NCBI RefSeq assembly: GCF_900115955.1
Contig: NZ_FOYL01000007.1
Location: 1 to 64,000, forward strand
DNA from: Lentzea waywayandensis
GTDB lineage: Bacteria; Actinomycetota; Actinomycetes; Mycobacteriales; Pseudonocardiaceae
Length of the DNA stretch: 64,000 bases
Direction: 5' to 3'
In this document: in pieces, positions 26,583 through 35,213 of the stretch
How the letters are laid out: each line of letters opens with the position of its first letter
How positions within the stretch are numbered: position 1 is the stretch's first letter
The notes under the pieces: generated by a model
Databases searched by the model: none
Told to the model about the DNA's origin: nothing
Seen by the model: the letters and a program-made list of their open reading frames with translations, nothing else
Program-made: the position numbers and the translations under genes

Positions 26583-27737
26583 CTAGAGGGCGTCCAGGAC
26601 GGGCTCGAAGGCCAGTTCGGCCGCTCCGATGAGCTTCGCGTCCCGGCCCAGCGGCGAGGTCACGACCTGGGTTCCGCCGACCGCGCGGGAGACCAGGCTG
26701 CGCACCTGCACGGCGGCGCTCACCGAGTCGACCACCGACGCCGGCAGCGCCGTGTACAGGTCGCCGAGCACGACCAGTTCCGGGCCCAGGACGTTGACGA
26801 TGTTCGCGAGTCCCAGCGCGAGCCAGCCGGCGAACTCGTCGAGCACCGACGGGTCGTCCAGTGCCCGCAGTGCCGCGACGACGGCGCCGCGCGGTGCGTC
26901 GTCGGGAAGGCCGAGCGCCCGGCACAGCGCCGGTTCGCCCACCTCGGTCTCCCAGCAGCCGTCGCAGCCGCAGTAGCACCGCAGGCCGCGCGGATTGACC
27001 ACCATGTGCCCGAGCTCGCCGACGTAGCCGCCGGAGCCGCGCAACGGCTGTCCGGACAGGATCACTCCCCCGCCGACGCCGACGTCCGCGGAGATGTAGA
27101 CCATGTCCGCGGACTCCCTGGCCGCACCGCGCACATGCTCCGCGAGTGCGCCGAGTTCCGCGTCGTTGCCGACCTGGACCGGCAGCTTCAGCACCGCCTC
27201 CAGGCGTTTGCCGAGTGCCACACCGGTCCAGTGCAGGTTGGGTGCCTCGTGCACGTGCCCGTCGGCGCGTCGCACGACACCGGGCACCGAGACGCCCACC
27301 CCGACCGCGGTGGCGTCGAGGTCGTCGGCCATGAGGCGCGCCGACTCGACGATGTGCGTGATGACCTCCCCCGGATCACGCGTCCGGTGCAGGTTCCAGC
27401 TGTCCCGCCCGAGGATCTCCCCGCCCAGGCCGACGAACCCCATCGCCACGTGCTCCACGCGCACGTCGATCGCGATGACGACGGCCGCGTGCGGCTGGGG
27501 CAGCACCAGAAGGGAAGGGCGGCCCGCTCCGCTGCGCAGAGCGGGCACGCGTTCGGCGACCACACCGGCTTCGGCGAGGCCGTCCACCAGGGCCTTGATC
27601 GTGCTGCGGTTGAGACCGAGCTCAGCCGCGAGCGACGCCCTGGTGGACGGTCCGTCGATGTGCAGGCGGCGCAGCAACGCCGTCCTGTTGTGCCTGCGGA
27701 TCTCGTCGGGACGAGTGCCGGACGTAGGTCCAGTCAC
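26583..27737 (-). CDS. ROK-family transcriptional regulator
   Basis: A 384-residue repressor-type ROK protein. The N-terminal winged helix (about 10-65) contains HNRTALLRRLHIDGPSTRAS and LGLNRSTIKALVDGLAEAG. The sugar-kinase-like domain follows with VGVGVSVPGVV, GNDAELGALAEH, GELGHMVVNP and the zinc loop CYCGCDGCWE. Such proteins usually bind a sugar and release an operator. It is the last gene of a run with a sugar ABC importer (4-nt gap to the permease gene), so it very likely controls that operon; a GTTGTG/CACAAC palindrome upstream of the operon is a candidate site. The ligand is probably a pentose or hexose related to the importer substrate. Confidence 0.9.
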   Translation of the reverse strand: MTGPTSGTRPDEIRRHNRTALLRRLHIDGPSTRASLAAELGLNRSTIKALVDGLAEAGVVAERVPALRSGAGRPSLLVLPQPHAAVVIAIDVRVEHVAMGFVGLGGEILGRDSWNLHRTRDPGEVITHIVESARLMADDLDATAVGVGVSVPGVVRRADGHVHEAPNLHWTGVALGKRLEAVLKLPVQVGNDAELGALAEHVRGAARESADMVYISADVGVGGGVILSGQPLRGSGGYVGELGHMVVNPRGLRCYCGCDGCWETEVGEPALCRALGLPDDAPRGAVVAALRALDDPSVLDEFAGWLALGLANIVNVLGPELVVLGDLYTALPASVVDSVSAAVQVRSLVSRAVGGTQVVTSPLGRDAKLIGAAELAFEPVLDAL

Positions 27738-27741
27738 CTCG

Positions 27742-29193
27742 TCAGCGAGCCACGGTCGCCGCTCGGCGGCGGGACAACGCGTCGACGCTCGCGGCGAGCA
27801 GCAGGACGAGACCGGTCACCATGAACACGACGGCGGAGGGCTGCTTGAGCAGGCCCATTCCGTTCGCGATGACCGCCAGCACCGCACCACCGATGACGGC
27901 GTCACGCAGCCGGCCCTTGCCGCCGAACAGCGACGTGCCACCGATGACGGCCGCACCGACCGACATCAGCAGGGTGTTGCCGCCACCGGCGTTCGGGTCG
28001 ACCGAGCCGACCTTCGAGGAGTAGACGATGGCGCCGATCGCCGCCGCCGAGGAGGCGATGACGAAGACACTCATCCGGATCTTCTCCACGTTGATGCCGG
28101 CGCGGCGCGCGGCCTCCTTGTTGCCGCCGACCGCGTAGAGGTGACGGCCGTAGCTGGTGCGGTCGAGCACGAACGTGCCGATCACCAGCAGGACGAGCAC
28201 CAGCGGCACGACGTACGGCACGCCCGCGATCACCACGAGGGTGCTGGGCGACCGGTTCTGCGTCAGCGCGAACGTGGCGACCGCGGCCAGCAGCGCGAGG
28301 CCGCCGATCTTGGTCAGCACCAGCGCGGTCGGCTGGGCGACGAGTCCCTTGCGCAGCCGGGTGAAGTGCCGGTTGAGCAAGACCGCCGCGTAGCCGCCGA
28401 CCGCGATCACGCACAGGATCCACGACCCGGCGGTGCCGATGTTGCCGTTGGCGACCTGGAAGATCGTGTCGTCGCGCAGGCCGAGCGTGCCGCCCTGGCC
28501 GATGAACTGCAGCACCACGCCGCTCCACACGAGGAACAGCGCCAGGGTCACGACGAACGACGGGATGCCGATCTTCGCGACCAGGTAGCCGGTGATGCAG
28601 CCGATCGACGCGCCGACGCAGATCGCCAGCAGCATGCCGATCCACGCGTTCGCGGGCACGCCGAGCAGAGCGATGACCAGCGCGATGCCGGACAGCACGG
28701 CGCCGGTCCACAGGCGCATCAGCAGCGAGAGGCCGACCGCGAGGACCAGCCAGCCGCAGAAGATGTAGAAGACCCCGTCGCCCATGCCGCCGAGCAGGTT
28801 GCCGCCGTGGATCAGGTCCAGCGCCATCACCGAGGCCGTCACGCCGGACGCGGTGCCGGCGGACAGGTCGATCTCGCCGAGCAGCAGCACGAACACCAGG
28901 CCCATCGCGATGATGGTGATGCTGGCGCCCTGCTGGAGCAGGTTGGCGAGGTTGCCGAGGGTGAAGAACGAGTCGGACAGCGAGCTGAACACGATGAGCA
29001 GCACGATCAGTCCGAGCAGAGCGGGCAGTGAGCCGAGCTCGCCGCCGCGGACACTGGACCAGTAGTCCCTGATGGCCTCGCTGGTGGAACGGGAGGTCGT
29101 GTCGATGCCGAAGTCGGAGATGGCGCCCTGCGGGGCCTCCCCCTCGTGCGTTTCGGTGGTGTCGGTCATGCTGCTCGCCTCTTCGGTACTCAT
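27742..29193 (-). CDS. sugar ABC transporter permease (XylH/GguB type)
   Basis: A 483-residue membrane protein with about 12-14 hydrophobic segments from residue 55 onward. Typical of the ribose/xylose permease family are VLLLGEIDLSAGTASGVTA, LVAKIGIPSFVVTLALFLVW and AVIGGTSLFGGKG. The N-terminal 45 residues are polar and rich in Thr/Glu. It would form the channel for a monosaccharide with the ATPase encoded immediately upstream, whose stop overlaps this ATG by 1 nt (TGATG). Length over 400 residues points to the XylH/GguB subgroup rather than RbsC. The exact sugar is not determined by the sequence. Confidence 0.92.
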   Translation of the reverse strand: MSTEEASSMTDTTETHEGEAPQGAISDFGIDTTSRSTSEAIRDYWSSVRGGELGSLPALLGLIVLLIVFSSLSDSFFTLGNLANLLQQGASITIIAMGLVFVLLLGEIDLSAGTASGVTASVMALDLIHGGNLLGGMGDGVFYIFCGWLVLAVGLSLLMRLWTGAVLSGIALVIALLGVPANAWIGMLLAICVGASIGCITGYLVAKIGIPSFVVTLALFLVWSGVVLQFIGQGGTLGLRDDTIFQVANGNIGTAGSWILCVIAVGGYAAVLLNRHFTRLRKGLVAQPTALVLTKIGGLALLAAVATFALTQNRSPSTLVVIAGVPYVVPLVLVLLVIGTFVLDRTSYGRHLYAVGGNKEAARRAGINVEKIRMSVFVIASSAAAIGAIVYSSKVGSVDPNAGGGNTLLMSVGAAVIGGTSLFGGKGRLRDAVIGGAVLAVIANGMGLLKQPSAVVFMVTGLVLLLAASVDALSRRRAATVAR

Positions 29194-29966
29194 CAGATCG
29201 TCGCCGCCTCGGGACGCGCGATGCCCAGGTCACCGGAACGGCCGGCGGTGATCAGCTCGACCACCTGTCCGTGCGTGACGTCCTTGGTCGACACGACGGC
29301 GGCCATGCGGCCGAGGTAGAGGCACGCGATCTTGTCGGCGACCTCGAACACGTCGTTCATGTTGTGGCTGATCAGGACGACGCCCAGGCCCTGCTCAGCG
29401 AGGCGGCGGACCAGGTCGAGGACCTGGCGCGTCTGCGCGACGCCGAGTGCGGCGGTGGGCTCGTCGAGCAGCACGACCTTGCTGTTCCACAACACGGCCT
29501 TGGCGATCGCCACGGTCTGGCGCTGACCACCGGACAGCGACGAGACCTGCGTGCGGACGGACTTGACCGTGCGCACCGACAGCGACGCCAGCGTCTTGCG
29601 CGCCGCCTGCTCCATGTCGGACTCGTCGAGCAGACCACCCTTGGTGCGCTCACGGCCGAGGAACATGTTCTGGACGATGTCGAGGTTGTCGGCCAGAGCG
29701 AGGTCCTGGTAGACGACCTCGATACCGAGCTCGGCGGCCTCACGCGGGCCCTTGATGTGGACCGGATGGCCCTCGAACAGGACCTCACCCGAATCGGTCG
29801 GGTGGATGCCCGCGATGCACTTGACCAGCGTCGACTTGCCCGCGCCGTTGTCGCCGACGAGGGCAGTGACCTCGCCAGGGTTGACGTCGAGGTCGATGTC
29901 GTGCAGGACGTGCACGGGACCGAAGCTCTTGTTGATGCCGCGCAGCTCGAGAATCGGCTCGCTCAC
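29193..29966 (-). CDS. sugar ABC transporter ATP-binding protein
   Basis: A 257-residue single-domain ATPase: Walker A GDNGAGKST, Q-loop VVYQDLALADN, signature LSGGQRQTVAIAKAV, Walker B VVLLDEPTAALG and the switch His in ISHNMNDVFE. Only one nucleotide-binding domain is present, as in FrcA/GguA-like half systems, not the double RbsA/XylG form. I chose the GTG at 29966 because GGAGG lies 7 nt upstream; a longer frame adds 18 unrelated residues. It lies between the binding-protein gene (76-nt gap) and the permease gene (1-nt overlap). Confidence 0.93.
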   Translation of the reverse strand: MSEPILELRGINKSFGPVHVLHDIDLDVNPGEVTALVGDNGAGKSTLVKCIAGIHPTDSGEVLFEGHPVHIKGPREAAELGIEVVYQDLALADNLDIVQNMFLGRERTKGGLLDESDMEQAARKTLASLSVRTVKSVRTQVSSLSGGQRQTVAIAKAVLWNSKVVLLDEPTAALGVAQTRQVLDLVRRLAEQGLGVVLISHNMNDVFEVADKIACLYLGRMAAVVSTKDVTHGQVVELITAGRSGDLGIARPEAATI

Positions 29967-30042
29967 TGGGTTTCCTCCGGGGTAACACGCGGCGAGAGGC
30001 GGGGTGCGACAGACGCGCACCCCGCCCTCGTCACGAGCGGTC

Positions 30043-31167
30043 CTACTTGATGCCGAGCTCGGTGCAGGCAGCCTGGGTGGCGGCCACGCAGACCTCGGAG
30101 GCCTTGACGAAGCCGGAGTCCACGACGACCTTGACCTTGTCGCGGGTGATCAGCTGCGACGTGAGGAGAACGGACTTGACGTCGCGGCTCGCCTTGGTGT
30201 CCTTGGTGACGCCGGAGGCCAGCTTGTCAGCGCCCGCGGTGTCGCCCTTGGCGAGGAAACCGGCCAGCTTGGCAGCCGCCTCGGCCTCTTCCTTGATCGG
30301 CTTGAAGACGGTCATGTACTGGTCCTTGAGCAGCACGGCCTGCAGGCCGTCCGGGGTCGCGTCCTGACCCGTGACCGGCACCTTGCCGTTGAGGCCGACC
30401 TTCTTCAGCACGGTGATGATCGCGCCGGCGAGGCCGTCGTTCGCGGCGACGACGCCGTCCACCTTGCCGCCGTTGCCGGTCAGGATCTGCTCGAAGACCT
30501 GACCACCCTTCTGGTTGTCCCAGTCGTCGATCGGCTGCGACTGGACGAGCTTGAGCTTGCCCGAGTCGTACAGCGGCTTGAGGATCTTCTTCTGGCCGTC
30601 CGCGAAGAGGGTCGCGTTGTTGTCCGTCGGCGCGCCCTCGATCTCGATGACGTTGGCGCCCTGCGGGGCGTCCTTGAGCGCGTCGGCCAGACCCTGGCCC
30701 TGCAGCTCGCCGACCTTCACGTTGTCGAACGACACGTAGTAAGACGAGGAGCCACCGGTGTTCAGGCGGTCGTAGTCGATGACCTGAATGCCCTGGGCCT
30801 GCGCCTTCTTGGCGACGGAGGCACCGACCTCGCTGTTGGGCGTGGCGATGATCAGGACCTTGACGCCGTTGTTGATCATGCCGTCGGCGAGGGTGCTGAA
30901 CTTCTGGACGTCGCCCTGGGCGTTCTGGATGTCGGGGTCGAGACCCTCGGCCTTCAGAGCCGCCTCGAGGAGGGGCTTGTCGAAGCCCTCCCAGCGGGCG
31001 GAGGTCTTGGTCTCGGGCAGGATCACGCCGACCTTCGCGCCCGTGCCGCTGCCAGTGCTCGTGTTGGTGCTGCCTCCGGTGTTGGAGGAGGTGTTGGCGC
31101 CGCATGCCGTAACCGTCAGGGCGAGGCCCGCGGTAACAGCGATGGAAGCGAGAGTCTTGCTGCGCAT
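30043..31167 (-). CDS. sugar-binding lipoprotein of ABC importer (XylF type)
   Basis: A 374-residue extracellular substrate-binding protein. A signal peptide ends in the lipobox LTVTAC (Cys about 22), followed by a Ser/Thr/Gly-rich tether. The periplasmic-binding-protein type I fold contains VGVILPETKTSARWEGFDKP and VIIATPNSEVG-like segments, VIDYDRLNTGGSSSYYVSFD, VVAANDGLAGAIITVLKK and VTGQDATPDGLQAVL, close to D-xylose and multiple-sugar binding proteins (XylF/ChvE group). First gene of the leftward importer operon. High expression is expected because the 76-nt gap to the ATPase gene offers a weak processing point, but no terminator is visible there. Confidence 0.92.
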   Translation of the reverse strand: MRSKTLASIAVTAGLALTVTACGANTSSNTGGSTNTSTGSGTGAKVGVILPETKTSARWEGFDKPLLEAALKAEGLDPDIQNAQGDVQKFSTLADGMINNGVKVLIIATPNSEVGASVAKKAQAQGIQVIDYDRLNTGGSSSYYVSFDNVKVGELQGQGLADALKDAPQGANVIEIEGAPTDNNATLFADGQKKILKPLYDSGKLKLVQSQPIDDWDNQKGGQVFEQILTGNGGKVDGVVAANDGLAGAIITVLKKVGLNGKVPVTGQDATPDGLQAVLLKDQYMTVFKPIKEEAEAAAKLAGFLAKGDTAGADKLASGVTKDTKASRDVKSVLLTSQLITRDKVKVVVDSGFVKASEVCVAATQAACTELGIK

Positions 31168-31203
31168 CCGCCATCCCTTTCACTGCGCTGTGTCACAGAG
31201 AAT

Positions 31204-31218
31204 GTTGTGGCGCACAAC
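31204..31218. promoter_or_regulatory. candidate operator of the sugar importer operon
   Basis: The palindrome GTTGTG-GCG-CACAAC lies 37-51 nt upstream of the binding-protein start. Its place is suitable for a repressor such as the ROK protein encoded at the operon's end. Nothing in the sequence proves the pairing. Confidence 0.4.
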
Positions 31219-31343
31219 GTATGCCTGACATATGCGTGACCGGAACCACACTGGATCGATTAAGTCGCAACGATGCGGTAACCCTGACGAAATTTAGTCA
31301 CTGAGAGTCGTGAGAGCGTTACCACCGCGCTACCGATTCCAAC

Positions 31344-31364
31344 GGCGACATATCGGATATCGCC
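31344..31364. repeat. AT-rich GATATATC-type palindrome
   Basis: A 21-bp imperfect palindrome, GGCGACATATCGGATATCGCC with one extra letter shown by position 31364, sits 50 bases before the methyltransferase start. It belongs with the AT-rich palindromes at 15348, 21313, 32212 and 51506. Its sister at 32212 lies directly after the same gene, so the methyltransferase gene is bracketed. Confidence 0.55.
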
Positions 31365-31413
31365 CGCGGCGAACACTCGCCTGTCACCTCCCGGACATCC
31401 CTAGGTTGGGTGC

Positions 31414-32214
31414 ATGACCGTCGACAAGGAAGCCCCAGAAGTATTGACTGAGAGGCTGGCGAACTCGTTCGGTGCCGACGCGGCTCGCTACGACCGCACC
31501 CGCCCGGCCTATCCGGGCGAGCTCGTGCGGAAGATCATCGAGGTCAGTCCGGGGCCCCGCGTCGTCGACGTCGGCTGCGGCACCGGCGTCCTCTCCCGCC
31601 CCTTGCGCGCGGCCGGTTGCGAGGTGCTCGAGGTGGAGCACGACAAGCGGATGGCCGAGTTCGCCCGCGGCACCGGGGTGCCCGTCGAGGTGTCGAAGTT
31701 CGAGACCTGGGATCCCGCCGGCCGCGAGTTCGACGCCGTCGTCGCCGGGCAGTCGTGGCACTGGGTCGATCCCGAAGCGGGTCCGCGCCAGGTAGCCCAG
31801 GTGCTGCGACCCGGCGGGGTGTTCGTGGCGCTCTGGCACGTGTTCGCACCGCCGGAGCCGATCGCCCAGGCCTTCATGGACGCCTACCGGAAGGCGGCGC
31901 CGGACATCCCGTTCCGCGTCGGCCAGAGCCGTGACGAGGCGTTCGAGGCCTATCAGGCGGGCTGCGTGCGCACCGGTGAAGCGTTCGTCGGCACCGGGGC
32001 GTTCTCCCACGCCGACCAGTGGCGGGCGAGCTGGGAGCAGACCTACACGACGGCCGACTACCTCGACCTCATGCTCACCATGGGCCCGATGGCCCTGCTC
32101 GGCACCGAGCAGGTCACCGGGCTCCTCGACGACGTCGGCGGCGCGATCGACGCGATCGGCGGCCGCTTCACGACGCACTACGACACGCTGGCCGTCGCCG
32201 TCACCCGCAACTGA
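31414..32214 (+). CDS. class I SAM-dependent methyltransferase
   Basis: A 266-residue methyltransferase of the Methyltransf_11/25 type. The SAM site is RVVDVGCGTGVLSRPL (near 50-65), with the acidic residue of motif II in LEVEHD and a motif IV-like FDAVVAGQSWHWVD. The start LANSFGADAARYDRTRPAYP is typical of small-molecule methyltransferases of actinobacteria. Substrate unknown. It stands alone, is divergent from the sugar importer operon, and is flanked on both sides by GATATATC-type palindromes (31344 and 32212), which could mean the unit was inserted or is a target of one regulator. Confidence 0.86.
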   Translation: MTVDKEAPEVLTERLANSFGADAARYDRTRPAYPGELVRKIIEVSPGPRVVDVGCGTGVLSRPLRAAGCEVLEVEHDKRMAEFARGTGVPVEVSKFETWDPAGREFDAVVAGQSWHWVDPEAGPRQVAQVLRPGGVFVALWHVFAPPEPIAQAFMDAYRKAAPDIPFRVGQSRDEAFEAYQAGCVRTGEAFVGTGAFSHADQWRASWEQTYTTADYLDLMLTMGPMALLGTEQVTGLLDDVGGAIDAIGGRFTTHYDTLAVAVTRN

Positions 32215-32230
32215 TATATCGGATATCGGC
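32212..32230. repeat. AT-rich GATATATC-type palindrome overlapping a stop codon
   Basis: TGATATATCGGATATCGGC begins with the stop codon of the methyltransferase gene and is nearly the same as the site at 31344. It lies in the short gap before the convergent helicase gene. Confidence 0.55.
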
Positions 32231-32246
32231 TGCCGGAAACCCTGTC

Positions 32247-33950
32247 CTACCAGGAGCGCAGAGTGGAGATCCGCTCCTCGAGCTGCTCGATGGTGGCCAT
32301 CGCGGTCGGTGGCCCACCGCAGTACTCGCGCAGCTGGTTGTGGATCTTGCCGTGCGGCTTCTTCGTGCGGTGGTGGTGCATCGCGACGAGGGTGTTGAGC
32401 TCCTTGCGCAGTGACGCGAGGCGTTCCTGCACGCCGACGGGCCTCGCCTCCCGCACCGCGACCTCGGGCTTGGGGCGTTTGGCGGCGGTCGCCATCTGCT
32501 CCTCCTGCCGCTGCAGCAGCAGGGTCCGCACCTGGTCGGGCTCCAGCAGTCCCGGCAGGCCGAGGTACTCCTGCTCCTCCTCGGAGCCCGCGAGGGTCGG
32601 GGCGCCGAACGACGAGCCGTCGAAGATCACCTGGTCGAGCTCGGCGGTGGTGCCCAGGGCGGTGAAGGCGCGTTCGTCCTCACCGGGTTCGTCCTTGGTC
32701 TGATTGGCCGCCGCCATCAGCTCGTCGTCCCAGCCGTCCTTCTCGCGGTGCGGCTTGCCCAGGACGTGGTCGCGCTCGGCCTCCAGCTCGGACGCGAGCG
32801 CCAGCAGCACCGGTACCGAGGGCAGGAACACCGAGGCGGTCTCGCCGGGCTTCCGGTTGCGCACGAAGCGGCCGATGGCCTGGGCGAAGAACAGCGGCGT
32901 CGACGACGACGTCGCGTAGACGCCGACCGCGAGCCGCGGCACGTCGACGCCCTCGGACACCATGCGGACGGCGATCATCCAGCGTTCGTTCGTCGCGGCG
33001 AACTCGGCGATCTTGCCGGACGCCTTCGGGTCGTCCGAGAGGACCAGCGTCGGGATGTGGCCCGTGACGCGCTGAAGCACCTGCGCGTAAGCCTTCGCGA
33101 CGGTCTGGTCGGTGGCGATCACCAGGCCGCCCGCGTCGGGCAGGCCGTTCTCGCGCTTCTGGGTGAGCCGCTGGTCGGCGGCGCGCAGCACGGACGCCAC
33201 CCAGTCGCCGGCCGGGTCCAGGGCGGTGCGCCACGCCCGCGCGGTCTGTTCCTGGGTCAGCGGCTCGCCCAGGCGCGCGGTGAACTCCTCGCCCGCGCTG
33301 GTCCGCCACGACGCCTCACCGGAGTACGCCAGGAACAGCACGGGCCGCACCACGCCGTCGCGCAGCGCGTCGGAGTACCCGTACGTGTGATCCGCCTTGG
33401 ACGTCTTGAAGCCGCCGTTGCTCTCCTCGTACTGCACGAACGGGATCGGCGAGTCGTCGGAGCGGAACGGCGTGCCGGTCAGGCAGAGGCGGCGCACGGC
33501 GGGCGTGAACGCCTCACGGATCGCGTCACCCCACGACTTCGCGTCGCCGCCGTGGTGCACCTCGTCGAGCAGCACGAGCGTCTTGCGGTTCTCGGTGCGC
33601 ACGCGGTGCAACGTCGGATGGGCGGCGACCTGCGCGTACGTGACGGCCACACCGTGGTAGTCGCGGGAGGTCATCGCGTTGGTGTTGCGGAAGTTCGAGT
33701 CGATGTGGATGCCCTGCTCGGCAGCCGCTTTCGCCCACTGGTGCTTGAGGTGCTCGGTGGGGGTCACGATCGTGACGGCCTCGATCGTCCGATCGGCCAG
33801 CAGCTCCGCGGCGACCCGCAGTCCGAACGTCGTCTTTCCCGCGCCCGGCGTGGCGACGGCGAGGAAGTCCTTCGGTTTCACGGCCAGGTACTTGGTCAGC
33901 GCGCGGCGCTGCCATGCCCGCAGCGGTCGCATTGCTGCTGTCGCTGTCAC
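32247..33950 (-). CDS. DEAD/DEAH-box (superfamily 2) helicase
   Basis: A 567-residue cytoplasmic helicase. Motif Q-like RAWQRRALTKYLAVKPKDFLA precedes motif I ATPGAGKTT; then motif Ia (IVTPTEHLKHQW), motif II DEVHH, motif III LTGTPFRS, and in the second lobe VSEGVDVPRLAVGVYAT and QAIGRFVRNR (motifs V and VI). A C-terminal region of about 150 residues is acidic and then basic with a coiled-coil look. The type resembles the ERCC3/Ssl2-like or restriction-type SF2 proteins of actinobacteria; its substrate is unknown. I chose the GTG at 33950, with GAGGAG 10 nt upstream; an ATG 18 nt earlier is in frame without a good ribosome site. Confidence 0.9.
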   Translation of the reverse strand: MTATAAMRPLRAWQRRALTKYLAVKPKDFLAVATPGAGKTTFGLRVAAELLADRTIEAVTIVTPTEHLKHQWAKAAAEQGIHIDSNFRNTNAMTSRDYHGVAVTYAQVAAHPTLHRVRTENRKTLVLLDEVHHGGDAKSWGDAIREAFTPAVRRLCLTGTPFRSDDSPIPFVQYEESNGGFKTSKADHTYGYSDALRDGVVRPVLFLAYSGEASWRTSAGEEFTARLGEPLTQEQTARAWRTALDPAGDWVASVLRAADQRLTQKRENGLPDAGGLVIATDQTVAKAYAQVLQRVTGHIPTLVLSDDPKASGKIAEFAATNERWMIAVRMVSEGVDVPRLAVGVYATSSSTPLFFAQAIGRFVRNRKPGETASVFLPSVPVLLALASELEAERDHVLGKPHREKDGWDDELMAAANQTKDEPGEDERAFTALGTTAELDQVIFDGSSFGAPTLAGSEEEQEYLGLPGLLEPDQVRTLLLQRQEEQMATAAKRPKPEVAVREARPVGVQERLASLRKELNTLVAMHHHRTKKPHGKIHNQLREYCGGPPTAMATIEQLEERISTLRSW

Positions 33951-34073
33951 AGACGTGTTTCTCCTCATTTATGCAGGTCAAACAAGGCAATACCCTCAGG
34001 CGGACGGTGGCCGAGGGCACCGCGACTCTACCTGTTCCGAGCGTCGATGCCGCGAAACGTGGCGGTATGCACC

Positions 34074-35174
34074 ATGCTTGTCACTGCGATGGGTCCGCCT
34101 TCCGACAACGACGCACGCAGGTCCGGCCGCAAGGGGCCGCTGCGTCTACTCGCGCGCACGCTGTCGAAGGCGTGGCAGGGCAACATCTTCTCAGAAGCCG
34201 CCGAGGCCGCGTTCTGGCAGACGCTGTCGTTCCCGCCACTGCTGCTCGGCGTGCTGGGCTCGATGGGCTGGATCGGCACCTGGTTCGGCCCCGAGATCGT
34301 CCTCTCCGTCCAGGAGAAGATCATCGGATTCACCCGGACGATCTTCAGCGCGGACGTCGTCAACGGCGTGATCCAGCCGACGGTCGCGGAGATCCTCTCG
34401 ACCGGCAAGGGCGAGATCGTCTCCATCGGCTTCCTGATCTCGCTGTGGGCAGGATCGTCGGCCATGTCGTCGTTCGTGGACGCGATCACGGTCGCCCACG
34501 GCCAGTACGGCGTGCGCAACGAGCTGTGGCAGCGCATCTTCGCCCTGCTGCTCTACATGGTGTCCCTGGTGGCGCTGGTGATCGGCCTGCCGGTGCTGGC
34601 ACTCGGCCCGGACGTCCTGCCGCAGTTCTTCCCCACGTCCTGGCAGCCCTACATCGCGACGTGGGTGGGCCGGTTCTACTACCCCGGCGTGGCCCTGCTG
34701 CTGGTCCTGTCGCTCTCGCTGCTCTACAAGGTCGCACTGCCGCGGCGACTTCCATACCACCGGGTGCTGCCCGGCGCGATCCTCGCGATGGCGGTGTTCA
34801 TCCTGTCGTCCATCGGCCTGCGCCTGTACATCCAGTGGATCACCACCACCGGCTACACCTACGGCGCCCTGGCGACACCGATCGCGTTCCTGCTGTTCGT
34901 GTTCTTCATCGGCCTGGCCATCACGATCGGCGCGTACTTCAACAGCGCCATCCAGGACATGTGGCCGGCTCGCATGACCCGCCGCCAGCGCCGCCGCTGG
35001 CGCAGGCTCGAGATGGAACGCGCGGCGTCCCGCATCCGCGAGGAGACCGCGCAGCCCCAGCAGACGAACGACACGGTCTACTCGGCGCCCTCCCCCGCCG
35101 ACACGCAGCTGACGACGCCGCTCAAGATCCAGGAGCAGCGCCAGCACCCGGAGGAAGAGAAACAGCGGGGGTAG
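34074..35174 (+). CDS. YihY/BrkB family integral membrane protein
   Basis: A 366-residue protein with six predicted membrane segments between about 50 and 300 and the family pattern EAAFWQTLSFPPLLLGVLGS, IGFLISLWAGSSAMSS, LPRRLPYHRVLPGAILA and GALATPIAFLLFVFF. The C-terminal 60 residues are polar. Once called ribonuclease BN, the family is now regarded as membrane proteins of unknown function. Start codon choice is uncertain (34047, 34074 or 34089; none has a strong ribosome site). In mycobacteria the homologue (Rv2707) also lies between sigA and sigB. It is divergent from the helicase and converges on the S8 peptidase gene. Confidence 0.88.
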   Translation: MLVTAMGPPSDNDARRSGRKGPLRLLARTLSKAWQGNIFSEAAEAAFWQTLSFPPLLLGVLGSMGWIGTWFGPEIVLSVQEKIIGFTRTIFSADVVNGVIQPTVAEILSTGKGEIVSIGFLISLWAGSSAMSSFVDAITVAHGQYGVRNELWQRIFALLLYMVSLVALVIGLPVLALGPDVLPQFFPTSWQPYIATWVGRFYYPGVALLLVLSLSLLYKVALPRRLPYHRVLPGAILAMAVFILSSIGLRLYIQWITTTGYTYGALATPIAFLLFVFFIGLAITIGAYFNSAIQDMWPARMTRRQRRRWRRLEMERAASRIREETAQPQQTNDTVYSAPSPADTQLTTPLKIQEQRQHPEEEKQRG

Positions 35175-35192
35175 CCGAAGCCACCCCCGCTG
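35165..35192. terminator. hairpin between convergent genes
   Basis: AGCGGGGGT (35165-35173) pairs with ACCCCCGCT (35184-35192). The left arm includes the stop codon of the YihY gene. There is no T-tract on the plus strand, so termination would be of the tractless kind known in actinobacteria. Confidence 0.55.
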
Positions 35193-35213
35193 CCGCAGGT
35201 CCTCCCGATCCGA

